Counted from the stretch's first letter, positions 49,561 to 59,080 are shown. The stretch: 64,000 bases of DNA from Haploplasma axanthum (GCF_900660745.1 NZ_LR215048.1:1364001-1428000); one strand, 5' to 3'. Numbers and translations: made by a program. Notes: generated by a model not told the origin, from the sequence alone.

Positions 49561-50685
49561 TTATAGTAATCTTCGTCTTCGTTCAACTATAACTTCCTCG
49601 TGCTTAAAAAACTCCTCTAAAGTAAAATCCTGTTGCATCATGTTGGATAAATGCTTAGACCAAAAAACGTTTGTTGGTCTCGAAGGAGGAAGCACACACT
49701 TTTTAATTGAATCCCAAACAAATCTATTTCTATTAACAGATTCATCATGTGTAAAGTCAAGGTTATTAGGATGATTCTTATTTTTTATACTAAAATCCAT
49801 AATATCAATAGCTTCAACTTGAATAGGATCATAGAGTATATTATCACCAATTCTTTTACCAATAATAACACTTGGATGATTGTCACAATAGTCTAATAAA
49901 TTACCCGTATATACTTCTGATTCATATTTTGCTTCTCTTAGATGCTTTCTTAAATTCAGCATAATTTTGTTAAATTTATTTTTATTATTTTCTTCTAATG
50001 TTTCATATTTAATACTATGCATTGCAAAATACGCCATTGTTAAATCAAGATCTAATGCAACATCAGCATTCAAATATTCAACAGCTGGATTAAATAATGT
50101 AATGTTACCGCTGTGACTTTCTTTACTATTTTGTTGACCACCTCGAATCGATACAAATAAAAAACCACTCCATTTTTCATTTCCAATACCACCAGATATA
50201 TCTTGTTTCAAGTAAAAATCAGAATAATTATTTTCGTTAATTACTACTACATTTCCTTTATAATAAACTTCTGTGTTTTGTAATAATTTATTAAAATATT
50301 CTCTCTGATGAAATGATGACGATGTGCCTGTTTCACTTCTAAAAGTAAGTATAGCAGAAACATTTTCATCACTACCAATTCTATTAATGAGTTCAATAAA
50401 TGTTGGATTGTCTCTGTTTTCTTCATTAAAATAGTCCTCATTTACTAATTCAACTGTAACTCCACCACTAAATGAATCCAGTTGTTCAATTGTCAAATTA
50501 TTATCCCTCACTGACGACCAGGTGATTAAAGATCTGTTTTTTCTGTGAGTACGTCTTTGAAAAATCTCAAGTGGCACACTATAACTTCCTGTTTTACCAC
50601 TAATATTTGTAAATTTTGTTCTTATATCTTCATGGAATGAACCAAGAAAGTTAAACACCTCTAACCTTGTTTGACTACGTGTCAT
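49561..50685 (-). CDS. Unknown 374-aa protein beside a DNA methyltransferase, possible restriction enzyme
   Basis: I do not recognise the family. The N-terminal part (RSQTRLEVFNFLGSFHED, about residues 3-20) is helical. The middle is beta-rich (VSAILTFRSETGTSSSFHQREYF; IGNEKWSGFLFVSIRGGQ). The C-terminal third carries LPPSRPTNVFWSKHLSNMMQQDF and ends in a basic RRRR tail. No clear PD-(D/E)XK, HNH or GIY-YIG motif is visible. It follows the methylase gene by 142 bases, with a terminator between them, so it probably has its own promoter. The pairing suggests a type II-like restriction enzyme, but only by position. Confidence 0.55.
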   Translation of the reverse strand: MTRSQTRLEVFNFLGSFHEDIRTKFTNISGKTGSYSVPLEIFQRRTHRKNRSLITWSSVRDNNLTIEQLDSFSGGVTVELVNEDYFNEENRDNPTFIELINRIGSDENVSAILTFRSETGTSSSFHQREYFNKLLQNTEVYYKGNVVVINENNYSDFYLKQDISGGIGNEKWSGFLFVSIRGGQQNSKESHSGNITLFNPAVEYLNADVALDLDLTMAYFAMHSIKYETLEENNKNKFNKIMLNLRKHLREAKYESEVYTGNLLDYCDNHPSVIIGKRIGDNILYDPIQVEAIDIMDFSIKNKNHPNNLDFTHDESVNRNRFVWDSIKKCVLPPSRPTNVFWSKHLSNMMQQDFTLEEFFKHEEVIVERRRRLL

Positions 50686-50725
50686 ATAAACCCCTCTATT
50701 CTCTTTGTTTTTTATAACAAAAAAA

Positions 50726-50750
50726 GTTATAATCTTAATAAGATTATAAC
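50726..50750 (-). terminator. Terminator between the methylase and 374-aa genes
   Basis: A perfect 11-bp stem GTTATAATCTT / AAGATTATAAC with a 3-base loop is followed by TTTTTTT on the minus strand, 78 bases after the methylase stop. Separate control of the two genes is likely. Confidence 0.85.
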
Positions 50751-50827
50751 AGTTTTGAGATAGTTTTACAATGAAAACTTATTAGTTGATAATGGTAATA
50801 TCTAGTTAATTTACTTTCTTTTAATTA

Positions 50828-52885
50828 TTATTTCTTGAATATCTTTTCTAAGGATAATTCATAATATTCTTTATTCAGTTCAATTCCCAAACCCTTATAA
50901 CCATTTTGTAGTGCCCATTTAAGTGATGTACCACTACCTAAGTATGGGTCGAGAATATAATCATCTTTTAAAGTAAAATCCTTTAATAAATCTACCAATT
51001 CTAGTGGATAAGGAGCAGTATGTTTATATGTATTTTCGCCCTTTGAATTTATTTTAATTACTGGATTGATTTTTACTACTTTACTAGGGTTCTTTTTTGA
51101 TGTTCCTTTTAAGAAAACTAGGACATGCTCATAGCAGTTGATACATTTTACATAACCCGAAAATAAATTTACAGTTGAATTTCTTTTAGATTGTACTTGA
51201 CCTTTATCCCAAATGATATTACCAATAAGATTAAAACCTGCAATTTCAAATATCATTGAAGATAGAAATCCTAACTGAATTCTTTTCTTTGACATAAGGG
51301 ATACAACATAAACATTATCTTCAGCAACGATGTCACCTATATTATATAAATAATATGAATCCTCTTTTAAGGAATTGTATACTGCATCAGCATTTAAAAG
51401 CATATCAACAAAATAAAGTATCATGTTTCCCCATTGTGAGTATTCTCTTGCATTATAATATGGTGGGGACGTAATGGCTGAACCAACTTGAGCAGGTTTT
51501 AGTTTATTTAAAAAACTGGTAGAGTTATCATTAATTACTTCTATATCTTTTTCCAAAACTATATTTCGTTTAGTATTTTCTTCTTTACCATCAAAGATAC
51601 CCTTAAATAAATTAAATATTGGCAACTTTTCAAATTCTTTCACAATATTTAAAGCCGTTTTTGTTTCATTTGTAATCTCATTCGTAATGTTTCTACCATA
51701 AGAGTTTATATTGTTAACATTTTTAACTAGTATATTTTCATCATTATATGAATAGTTTTTAATTAAATATTTTTTCCAATCAGCATCATTATCAAATATA
51801 TCTCTTCGCCAACTGTAATATAAATCATCATCTATTTGATTAGACTCTGAATTCTTTGCTAGTTTAAAATATCGATAAGTACCATATTCATCAAATCGTT
51901 TACCCCTTCCAGACTTACTTCTATCTGGGCAGGATGGGTTTGCACACTCCCAACTTTTTATAAATACCTCAGGATAAGAATTACCTCTTTGTTCTGTAGT
52001 AAAACATGAAGGGCAAGGTACATTAGAATTATCTAATTCAATTTTTTTAAGGATTAAGATTTTAGTTGTTTGATTTTCACTTATATATAAATCTTCAAAT
52101 TTGTAGCCATATGACATTCCATCATAAAAACTTAAAGCCAAAGTTTGAGCATTTTTAATATTTTTCTCATCTAGAAAATTAGCTAAAATTTTTGTTTGAT
52201 TTTCACTTTTAAAAGCATGGAATTTTTCTGTATGTTGTACAAAATTTTCAGCATAAATACCAGCCTTATAAATCAATTGCCAAGTCTTATCAAAATCATT
52301 TTTATCTTTAATATTATCAGCAAAAACTATAGCCAAGTGCCTGTAGTTAATTAATTTATCATATGTATTAAATATAAATTCATTTATAAAATTAGGATTA
52401 TAATCATTTCTTTCAAACTCAGCTTGATCAACTTTGTAAATCATTAACGAATAATCTACATTAGAATATTTTTCTTTATAGTAATCTAACCATTTATCAG
52501 CGTGTCTGCCGATTTTATTGCCTTTTTCTAAATCCATAATATTTGTTTTTAATGATTTAATAATTTTATCAGGATCATATGTTTCTAGTCTAGAGTAAAA
52601 ATCATTAAAGACTTCTTTTAATTCCTCTTCATTGTATGTAAAAGTTCTAATTTTATATTCTGAAAACTCTTCTGTATCCAATAATTCATCTCTAAAATAA
52701 TAGTACTTCCTAAATTTATTTCTCATAACTGTATTGAAAACAATATCGTTTTCTTTTTGTATTCTTTGTAATTCAACTACAAACTCTTTGTCTTTTTTTC
52801 TAGTCATTTCAAATACTAATGAAATTAATAACTTATCAGGAATATCCATATTTAATTTATCTTTTACTTTATCAAATTCTTTCAT
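50828..52885 (-). CDS. Large DNA amino-methyltransferase with zinc-ribbon insert
   Basis: This 685-residue protein has a long helical N-terminal region (1-300) and a zinc ribbon (CPSC ... CANPSCPD, about 305-335). The C-terminal beta-class methyltransferase has motif IV SPPYYNAREY (residues 473-482) and motif I DPYLGSGTS (about 650). SPPY suggests N4-cytosine or N6-adenine methylation. The ribosome site AGGAGG is strong. It is unlike the phage ParB-methylase, being larger with its own DNA-reading parts. It may be the modification half of a restriction-modification system with the 374-aa protein, or a solitary methylase. Confidence 0.8.
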   Translation of the reverse strand: MKEFDKVKDKLNMDIPDKLLISLVFEMTRKKDKEFVVELQRIQKENDIVFNTVMRNKFRKYYYFRDELLDTEEFSEYKIRTFTYNEEELKEVFNDFYSRLETYDPDKIIKSLKTNIMDLEKGNKIGRHADKWLDYYKEKYSNVDYSLMIYKVDQAEFERNDYNPNFINEFIFNTYDKLINYRHLAIVFADNIKDKNDFDKTWQLIYKAGIYAENFVQHTEKFHAFKSENQTKILANFLDEKNIKNAQTLALSFYDGMSYGYKFEDLYISENQTTKILILKKIELDNSNVPCPSCFTTEQRGNSYPEVFIKSWECANPSCPDRSKSGRGKRFDEYGTYRYFKLAKNSESNQIDDDLYYSWRRDIFDNDADWKKYLIKNYSYNDENILVKNVNNINSYGRNITNEITNETKTALNIVKEFEKLPIFNLFKGIFDGKEENTKRNIVLEKDIEVINDNSTSFLNKLKPAQVGSAITSPPYYNAREYSQWGNMILYFVDMLLNADAVYNSLKEDSYYLYNIGDIVAEDNVYVVSLMSKKRIQLGFLSSMIFEIAGFNLIGNIIWDKGQVQSKRNSTVNLFSGYVKCINCYEHVLVFLKGTSKKNPSKVVKINPVIKINSKGENTYKHTAPYPLELVDLLKDFTLKDDYILDPYLGSGTSLKWALQNGYKGLGIELNKEYYELSLEKIFKK

Positions 52886-53284
52886 CTTTTTATTCCTCCT
52901 GCTGTGATATTACCATCAAAAAAGATATTAATCCACTCATAAATGAAACATCATTTTTTACTTTATATTATCAAAATTAACGTTTTAATTATAACATTTT
53001 ATGACGCTTTTTACAATGACATTATTAAAGTACATGTTTTGTTACCTGTAATTTTTTATTACCTGTCATAAATGTTATAATTATCTGTTTTAAGTAATCG
53101 TGTAAATCGTTGTGTAATCGTTAAATTGTAAGGTAATCGTTAAATTGTAAGGTAATCGTTAAATTGTAGTTATATTTTTTTCGTTTCTGTCTATTTAAAA
53201 CGTTTATTCATCTAATTCTCAAGAATATAATTTTAAATTATTTCTGGCTGAAAGGACAAACCTTCCTATCTGCCAAACAAAAAA
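52886..53284. other. Non-coding boundary region between defence genes and tRNA-Leu
   Basis: Four hundred AT-rich bases hold no gene. They contain two TTACCTGT units (53042-53049 and 53059-53066 region), the 19-bp tandem repeats (53095-53168) and a CTGGCTGAAAGG...CTGCCA stretch (53243-53276) that recalls the TGCCAG motifs near 37.7 kb. This is a plausible right end of the mobile region, though no attachment repeat was found. Confidence 0.45.
53095..53168. repeat. Tandem 19-bp repeats beside tRNA-Leu
   Basis: TAATCGTTAAATTGTAAGG occurs at 53115-53133 and 53134-53152, with a 16-bp partial copy at 53153-53168. A degenerate 20-bp copy precedes them at 53095-53114. Head-to-tail without spacers, so iteron-like rather than CRISPR. 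Confidence 0.85.
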
Positions 53285-53310
53285 AGGCCTGATACATTTG
53301 TATCAAACCT
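53285..53310 (-). terminator. Terminator of tRNA-Leu
   Basis: On the minus strand, AGGTTTGATACA / TGTATCAGGCCT forms a stem followed by a T-run, 12 bases past the tRNA 3' end. Confidence 0.8.
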
Positions 53311-53322
53311 ATTCTATCAACT

Positions 53323-53407
53323 TGGTCCCCGCGGTCGGATTCGAACCAACACGGATTTCTCCACAGGATTTTGAGTCCAGCACGTCTACCAGTTTCATCA
53401 CGCGGGG
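53323..53407 (-). tRNA. tRNA-Leu (CAA anticodon)
   Basis: This 85-nt tRNA with a long variable arm and an encoded CCA has the acceptor stem CCCCGCG / CGCGGGG, the T-loop GGTTCGAATCC and the anticodon loop CTCAAAA (anticodon CAA at 53371-53373). It reads UUG leucine codons. The anticodon stem appears to hold one T-T mismatch. It lies between the mobile region and the fatty-acid operon, a typical integration neighbourhood. Confidence 0.93.
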
Positions 53408-53466
53408 TTTTTATTATGCTTAATCATTATAACATTTTAGTTTTTGGTTGTAAATAGACAAAAATA

Positions 53467-53490
53467 AATAATAGAAAGTAATCTACTATT
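53467..53490 (-). terminator. Weak terminator at the end of the fatty-acid operon
   Basis: A 9-bp AT-rich stem AATAGTAGA / TCTATTATT (one G-T pair) overlaps the birA stop and is followed by TATTTTTG on the minus strand. Confidence 0.45.
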
Positions 53491-54041
53491 TATTTTGTCG
53501 TACTTAAAAAACGTTTGAATATCGTTAAATATTCTTTTAATAGGCTGTTAACTTGATATTTTTTATTACTAATACCAAACATTGAAATAGCTTCTAAATC
53601 ATCATTAAATATTATTTGATTAACGTTTAGCCCTATTCCTATTATTACATACTCATACTTATGTGTTATTGTTAGTGTTTCTATTAAAATACCACATAAT
53701 TTTTTATTTTCATAGTAAATATCATTTGGTTCTTTGAATCTTGATTTTATATTATTTTTAATTAATAAATCCAATAATGAGTTTATTACTACTAATCTAA
53801 TATCATCAATTAAACTGATATCTATATCTTTTAAAAGGATTGAAAAAAGTAAGTTTTCATCACTGTTTGATAACCATTTTCTTTCAAATTGGCCTCTACC
53901 ATTTGTTTGATATTTACTCGTTACTACTGTAAAATTAGGAAGATTATCATAGTTTCTCTTTAAATAGTCATTAGTTGAATCAATTTCATCAAAATAGATT
54001 AGTTTTAGACTATCCAACGATAAATCTGATAATTGCTTCAC
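53490..54041 (-). CDS. birA: Biotin-protein ligase, short form without HTH
   Basis: This ligase attaches biotin to AccB. Visible motifs are EIDSTNDYLK, TNGRGQFERKWLS (the GRGxxxRxW biotinyl-adenylate loop) and EPNDIYYENKKLCGILIE with the catalytic Lys. At about 183 residues it lacks the N-terminal repressor domain and the usual C-terminal SH3-like domain is very short. The start is GTG 54041, nine bases behind GAAGGAG; the ATG at 54086 lies well inside fabZ. As last gene of the operon it ties biotinylation to carboxylase synthesis. Confidence 0.9.
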   Translation of the reverse strand: MKQLSDLSLDSLKLIYFDEIDSTNDYLKRNYDNLPNFTVVTSKYQTNGRGQFERKWLSNSDENLLFSILLKDIDISLIDDIRLVVINSLLDLLIKNNIKSRFKEPNDIYYENKKLCGILIETLTITHKYEYVIIGIGLNVNQIIFNDDLEAISMFGISNKKYQVNSLLKEYLTIFKRFLSTTK

Positions 54042-54432
54042 TAACAAGTTCTCCTTCAACATAAGCTTTTGTTCGTGCAGAACCAAAGTTTCTTTTCAAT
54101 TTAATAACTTCTGAAACTAAAGTTAATTTATCTCCCGGAAGTACGCTTTTTCTAAATTTTACTTTATCAGCACCAGCAAATAGAATTAATTTATCTTTAT
54201 AGTCCTCTAATGACATAAGTGATATTGCACCTGACTGTGCCATTGCTTCAAGAATTAATACTCCCGGCATAACAGGATTACCTGGAAAATGGCCTTTAAA
54301 AAACTCTTCATCTTCCTTAACATACTTTATAGCAGTACATGTTTTACCTGATTCAACTGAAACAATTTCGTCAATAAATAAAAATGGTTCTCTATGTGGG
54401 ATAATACTTTTTACTTTTTCAATATCATTCAT
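54010..54432 (-). CDS. fabZ: 3-hydroxyacyl-ACP dehydratase
   Basis: This 140-residue hotdog-fold dehydratase removes water from 3-hydroxyacyl-ACP. It contains the signature FFKGHFPGNPVMPGVL with catalytic His and, 14 residues on, Glu in LEAMAQ. Full length. It starts three bases after fabF, with GGAGG in the fabF end, and overlaps birA. Confidence 0.96.
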   Translation of the reverse strand: MNDIEKVKSIIPHREPFLFIDEIVSVESGKTCTAIKYVKEDEEFFKGHFPGNPVMPGVLILEAMAQSGAISLMSLEDYKDKLILFAGADKVKFRKSVLPGDKLTLVSEVIKLKRNFGSARTKAYVEGELVSEAIIRFIVG

Positions 54433-54435
54433 AAA

Positions 54436-55674
54436 TTAATCCTCCATTTTTTTGAAAATTAAAACTCCGTTATGTCCACCAAATCCTAAATTCATATTTA
54501 ATGCGTATTTAATATCTTTTTTTACAAATTTATTTGGTGTATAGTTTAAATCACATTCTTCATCAACCACTTGGTAGTTAATTGTTGGAGGTATTAGACC
54601 TTTTCTAAGTGCCTCTATACAAACAATTGATTCAACACCACCTGTAGCTCCTAACATATGTCCTGTCATTGATTTTGTCGAACTTATACTAACTTTATTG
54701 GCATAATCTTTAAAAGTCTTCTTTATCGCTAATGTTTCAGTTTGATCATTTAACTTTGTAGATGTACCATGTGCATTTACATACCCAATATCTTTTGGTT
54801 CAATATTTGCATCTTTAAGAGCATCAAGAATTGCTCTTGATATTCCTTCTGCTTCACTATCTGGAGCAGTAATATGGTAAGCATCACTTGTTGTTCCATA
54901 TCCAACAACTTCAGCAAGAATATTAGCACCACGTTTTTTAGCATGTTCATATTCTTCTAGTAAAACAATTCCAACACCTTCACTCATAACAAATCCACTT
55001 CGTTCTTTATCAAATGGAATTGAAGATCTGTTTATATCTTCTGATGAACTAAGTGCACGTAGTGAAGCAAAAGAGCTTAAACCTAATTTATTTAATGATG
55101 ATTCTACTCCACCTGCAAGTGCAAGATCAAGATAACCATCTTTAATACTACGATATGCTTCTCCAATAGCATTATTAGAAGCTGAACAAGCTGTTACAAT
55201 CGGAACAACAGGTCCTTTAAGACCGTATTTTATTGAAATAACTGCACCTGGCATGTTAATTATTGTATTTGTTGTAAAGTATGGTGATATTCTACTAAAT
55301 CCTTTTACTAAGCCTATTTGTGCTTGTTCAAATAAAGTATTAATTCCACCAATTCCACTTGTTACATATACACCAAAACGATATGGATCATACTCACTTT
55401 CAGAAACTTTTGAACCTTCAAATGCTTCTTTTGCAGCAAGTAAAGCAAGTAAAATTACTCTGTCATTCTTTCTTATTTCTTGATGATCAAAATGTTCTGA
55501 AAAATCTAAATCTTTTATTTCACCTGCAATTTTAACTTTAAAATCTGTTGTGTCAAAAGATTTAATATAATCAATACCATTTTTACCTTTAATCATATTT
55601 TCAAACATTTCATTAACATTATTTCCAACTGGTGTTACAGCACCTTGTCCTGTAATTACAACTCTTCTTTTCAT
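54436..55674 (-). CDS. fabF: 3-oxoacyl-ACP synthase II
   Basis: This 412-residue condensing enzyme extends acyl-ACP with malonyl-ACP. It has the active-site Cys in VTACSASNNAIGEAY and His in NAHGTSTKLND and KSMTGHMLGATG, plus the conserved Lys. Normal length. No fabH or acpP is in this operon. The start overlaps the fabG stop by one base (TAATG). Confidence 0.97.
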   Translation of the reverse strand: MKRRVVITGQGAVTPVGNNVNEMFENMIKGKNGIDYIKSFDTTDFKVKIAGEIKDLDFSEHFDHQEIRKNDRVILLALLAAKEAFEGSKVSESEYDPYRFGVYVTSGIGGINTLFEQAQIGLVKGFSRISPYFTTNTIINMPGAVISIKYGLKGPVVPIVTACSASNNAIGEAYRSIKDGYLDLALAGGVESSLNKLGLSSFASLRALSSSEDINRSSIPFDKERSGFVMSEGVGIVLLEEYEHAKKRGANILAEVVGYGTTSDAYHITAPDSEAEGISRAILDALKDANIEPKDIGYVNAHGTSTKLNDQTETLAIKKTFKDYANKVSISSTKSMTGHMLGATGGVESIVCIEALRKGLIPPTINYQVVDEECDLNYTPNKFVKKDIKYALNMNLGFGGHNGVLIFKKMED

Positions 55675-56417
55675 TAGATTGATAAACCTCCATCAATAGC
55701 TATTACTTGTCCTGTTATATAACTTGCGTCATCACTAACTAAGAACTTAACTGCTTTTGCAACATCAGATACTACGCCAATTCTTGATAAAGGAATATGC
55801 TTTACTGCTTCATCAATAATTGCATCAGATAATTTTTCAGTCATTTCTGTATCAATGAATCCAGGTGCAACCACATTTACAGTGACATTTCTAGATGCAA
55901 GTTCTTTTGCTAGTGATTTACTTAATCCAATAACTCCTGCTTTTGCAGCACTATAATTCGTTTGTCCGATATTTCCTCTTATTCCCGCAACACTCGAAAT
56001 ATTAACAATTCTCGCATTTGGAGATTTTAATAAGTATTTACTTGCTACTTTACAAACATTCCAAACACCTTTTAAATTTACATCAATAACACTATCAAAT
56101 TGTTCTTCTTTCATTCTTAAAATTAAGGCATCACTAGTTATACCTGCATTATTAATAACTATATTTAAAACCGGAAAAACTTCATTCACTTTTTTAAGTA
56201 GGTTTTCTACTTCTTCATATTTACTAACATCAGCTTGAATAGCAATAGCTTCAACACCTAAACTCTTCATTTCTTCAACAATTTTTGATGCTTCTTCTTG
56301 TCTTTTTCGATAATTAATTGCTACATTAATACCACTTCTTGCAAGTTCAAGAGCAATTTCCTTACCTATTCCTGCTGATCCTCCAGTAACTAATGCGTAT
56401 TTTTTATTATTTTCCAT
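55674..56417 (-). CDS. fabG: 3-oxoacyl-ACP reductase
   Basis: This NADPH-dependent short-chain reductase of about 247 residues has the Rossmann GGSAGIGKEI, NNAG, the catalytic Ser in NISSVAG, and YSAAKAG (Tyr-x3-Lys). The start is ATG 56417, nine bases after GGAG; the ATG at 56426 overlaps that site. It overlaps fabD by about 11 bases. Confidence 0.96.
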   Translation of the reverse strand: MENNKKYALVTGGSAGIGKEIALELARSGINVAINYRKRQEEASKIVEEMKSLGVEAIAIQADVSKYEEVENLLKKVNEVFPVLNIVINNAGITSDALILRMKEEQFDSVIDVNLKGVWNVCKVASKYLLKSPNARIVNISSVAGIRGNIGQTNYSAAKAGVIGLSKSLAKELASRNVTVNVVAPGFIDTEMTEKLSDAIIDEAVKHIPLSRIGVVSDVAKAVKFLVSDDASYITGQVIAIDGGLSI

Positions 56418-57336
56418 TAAATCCATCTCCTTCCAATATTTCTAAATCAGTCAATTTATTAATATTAAACGTTTTTACTTCCGGATAATTTTTCTTTATT
56501 AATTGTGTTAATACATTTCCAGGTCCAATTTCAATAAACTCTTGATATCCATTATTTATCATTTCTTCAATACTTTGATAAAATTTTACGGGTGACTTTA
56601 TTTGTTGTTCCATGTTATCTAATAATTCATCATATATTAATGGCTTACCTGTTACATTCATAAAACATTCTTTTTCATTCTCATTTGTTTTAAAACTTTT
56701 CAAATATGTTTTTAATAAAATACCTGCTTCACTCATTAAATTAGAATGAAATGCTCCACTAACATTTAATGGTAGAACTCTTTTAACACCTAATTCTTTT
56801 AGTACTTTTGAAGCTTGTTCAATTCCTAAACTTGTTCCTGATATAACAATTTGATTTTTAGAATTATAGTTAGCAATTGTCACATAATTTTCTTTCGATA
56901 CTTCATTACATATTCTTTCTATATCAGATAGATTTGCATTTAATACAGCAGCCATTCCACCTTGATTTTTAGTTGATGCTTCATTCATTAGTTTTGCTCT
57001 TTTATCAATTATTCTTATAATTGATTCAAAATCATATATTCCTGATGCGTATAATGCAACATATTCTCCAAGACTAAATCCAAGAAATCCGTTAATATCA
57101 ATACCATACTCTAAAAATCTTTCATACATAATAATTGTTATTAAAGCAACTATTGGTTGAGTATACAATGTATTGTTTAGCTCTCCATTTTCATTTTCGA
57201 GAATTTTTCTAATATCATATCCTAAGATTTTTGTTGCTTTGTTTATTAAATTTTCTGCTTTATCATTGTTAAGAAAATCAATTCCCATATTAGTATATTG
57301 ACTTCCTTGACCTACAAAAAGTACTGCTCTTTTCAT
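56407..57336 (-). CDS. fabD: Malonyl-CoA:ACP transacylase
   Basis: This 309-residue enzyme transfers malonyl groups from CoA to ACP. It contains FVGQGSQYTNMG at the start, GFSLGEYVAL with the catalytic Ser, SGAFHSNLM with the His, and IEIGPGNVLTQL at the end. Complete. It overlaps fabK by 4 bases. Confidence 0.96.
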   Translation of the reverse strand: MKRAVLFVGQGSQYTNMGIDFLNNDKAENLINKATKILGYDIRKILENENGELNNTLYTQPIVALITIIMYERFLEYGIDINGFLGFSLGEYVALYASGIYDFESIIRIIDKRAKLMNEASTKNQGGMAAVLNANLSDIERICNEVSKENYVTIANYNSKNQIVISGTSLGIEQASKVLKELGVKRVLPLNVSGAFHSNLMSEAGILLKTYLKSFKTNENEKECFMNVTGKPLIYDELLDNMEQQIKSPVKFYQSIEEMINNGYQEFIEIGPGNVLTQLIKKNYPEVKTFNINKLTDLEILEGDGFNGK

Positions 57337-58262
57337 AATACTTCTAAACTTTCTTTATATTCATTAACTCCATCAAAAAGATCTTCTAGAACTTCTTTAA
57401 CAGTTTTTTCTTCTTTTACTAATCCTGATATTTGACCAGCCATAAAAGACCCTTCTTCAACATTTCCATCAAATACCGCTTTTCTTAATGAACCTAGCGT
57501 CATTTTCTCTAATTCTTCAAGTGAAACATCTGTTTTAGCAAGTGCTATATAATCAACTGCCATTTTATTTTTAATTACACGAACTGGTGCTTTATCAGAT
57601 CCTGTAATAACTGTGCTAGTATCGGTTGCGTCTATAACCATTTTTTTAAAATTATCATGAACTGGACATTCTTTAGTCGCTAATAACACTGTTCCAATTT
57701 GGACTCCTTTTGCACCTAATGCAAAAGCTGCTAAAACACCACGTTTATCAGCAATTCCACCTGCTGCTATTACTGGAATATTAACTGCATCTACAACTTG
57801 AGGAATCATCGCCATTGTTGTTAATTTTCCAATATGGCCTCCAGCTTCCATTCCTTCAGCTACGACAGCATCAGCACCAGCTTTTTCCATTCTTTGAGCA
57901 AGCCTTGCTGCTGGAATAACCGGAATAACAATAATACCAGCATCTTTCCAATCTTTAATATAAGGCCCAGGATTTCCTGCTCCTGTTGTTACAACTTTAA
58001 CTTTTTCTTCTATGACCATTGCCGCAATATCCTTTGCATGTGGACTCATAAGCATAATATTTACACCAAATGGCTTATCAGTTAATTTTTTACATTTTCG
58101 AATTTCTTCTCTAACCCAATTAACATCATTTCCACCTGATCCAATTAGTCCTAATCCTCCTGCATTTGAAACTGCTGATGCAAGTTCTGCTGTTGCTATG
58201 TTAGCCATTCCACCTTGAATGACAGGATACTTAACTCCTAATAATTCACTAATGTTCTTCAT
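57333..58262 (-). CDS. fabK: Enoyl-ACP reductase II (FMN-dependent)
   Basis: This 309-residue flavoprotein of the nitronate monooxygenase fold reduces enoyl-ACP. It has YPVIQGGMANIA at the start, GMEAGGHIGK and PVIAAGGIADKRGVLAAFALGAKGVQIGT for FMN binding. FabK replaces FabI in many Bacillota, such as streptococci and clostridia. Its overlap with accA (14 bases) and fabD (4) shows tight coupling. Confidence 0.96.
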   Translation of the reverse strand: MKNISELLGVKYPVIQGGMANIATAELASAVSNAGGLGLIGSGGNDVNWVREEIRKCKKLTDKPFGVNIMLMSPHAKDIAAMVIEEKVKVVTTGAGNPGPYIKDWKDAGIIVIPVIPAARLAQRMEKAGADAVVAEGMEAGGHIGKLTTMAMIPQVVDAVNIPVIAAGGIADKRGVLAAFALGAKGVQIGTVLLATKECPVHDNFKKMVIDATDTSTVITGSDKAPVRVIKNKMAVDYIALAKTDVSLEELEKMTLGSLRKAVFDGNVEEGSFMAGQISGLVKEEKTVKEVLEDLFDGVNEYKESLEVL

Positions 58263-59079
58263 TATTATTCTCCATTTCTGTACTTATAACTTTATAAACA
58301 CCGATGTTTCTAAATTTTTGATATCGTTTATGTAATAATTCATTAATTTCAATATTTTGATATTTATTAAGCGAGTTACTTAAAAACTTTTTGAATGCTT
58401 CAATTCCAAGTTTTGGATTAATGCTAAGTGGTTCTACTTCAGGGATTATTTCATCAATTACTCTAAGCTCTAATAAATCACTAGCTGCTAATTTCATCAT
58501 CTCTGAAACTTCTGGCGCTTTTTTACTATCTTTAAATGAAATACTTGCAAATCCTTCAGGTGATAAAACTGAGTAAATACTATTTTCAAACATTCCAATA
58601 TAATCTGATACACCAATAGCTAACGCCCCACCAGAACCACCTTCACCTAAAACAACAGTAATGATTGGAACTTTTATTTGCATCATCTCTTTTAGATTAA
58701 CAGCAATCGCGTTTGCTTGTCCACGTTCTTCTGCACCAACACCAGGATAAGCACCTGGAGTATCAATAATTGTTAAAATTGGTCGATTGAATTTTTCAGC
58801 TTGCTTCATTAATCTTAATGCTTTATGATAGCCTTCTGGATGTGCCATTCCAAAGTTTCTATTTATTTTATCTTTTGTATCGACACCTTTTTCATTACCA
58901 ATAATTGTTAATGAAATTCCATTAAAACTTCCAAGTCCAGCAATTATTGCTTTATCATCACCAATTAATCTATCTCCGTGTAATTCTAAAAAATCAGGAA
59001 AAACTTCCTTAATTAATGTTTTAGTTGTTATTCGATTTGCGTGTCTTGCTAGTTGAACTTTTTCCCATGCATTATTCAT
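58249..59079 (-). CDS. accA: Acetyl-CoA carboxylase carboxyltransferase subunit alpha
   Basis: This 276-residue subunit pairs with AccD to transfer carboxyl from biotin to acetyl-CoA. It contains IDTPGAYPGVGAEERGQA and GEGGSGGALAIGVSD, typical crotonase-fold motifs. Slightly shorter than E. coli AccA because the N-terminal extension is reduced. It lies one base after accD. Confidence 0.96.
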   Translation of the reverse strand: MNNAWEKVQLARHANRITTKTLIKEVFPDFLELHGDRLIGDDKAIIAGLGSFNGISLTIIGNEKGVDTKDKINRNFGMAHPEGYHKALRLMKQAEKFNRPILTIIDTPGAYPGVGAEERGQANAIAVNLKEMMQIKVPIITVVLGEGGSGGALAIGVSDYIGMFENSIYSVLSPEGFASISFKDSKKAPEVSEMMKLAASDLLELRVIDEIIPEVEPLSINPKLGIEAFKKFLSNSLNKYQNIEINELLHKRYQKFRNIGVYKVISTEMENNNEEH

Positions 59080-59080
59080 T

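Noticed and set aside
53095-53168. Possible CRISPR array
   Set aside because: The 19-bp units are head-to-tail with no spacers, so they are tandem repeats.
53323-53407. tRNA-Leu as proven attachment site
   Set aside because: Large serine recombinases seldom use tRNA genes and I found no copy of the tRNA end on the other side. Only the neighbourhood is noted.
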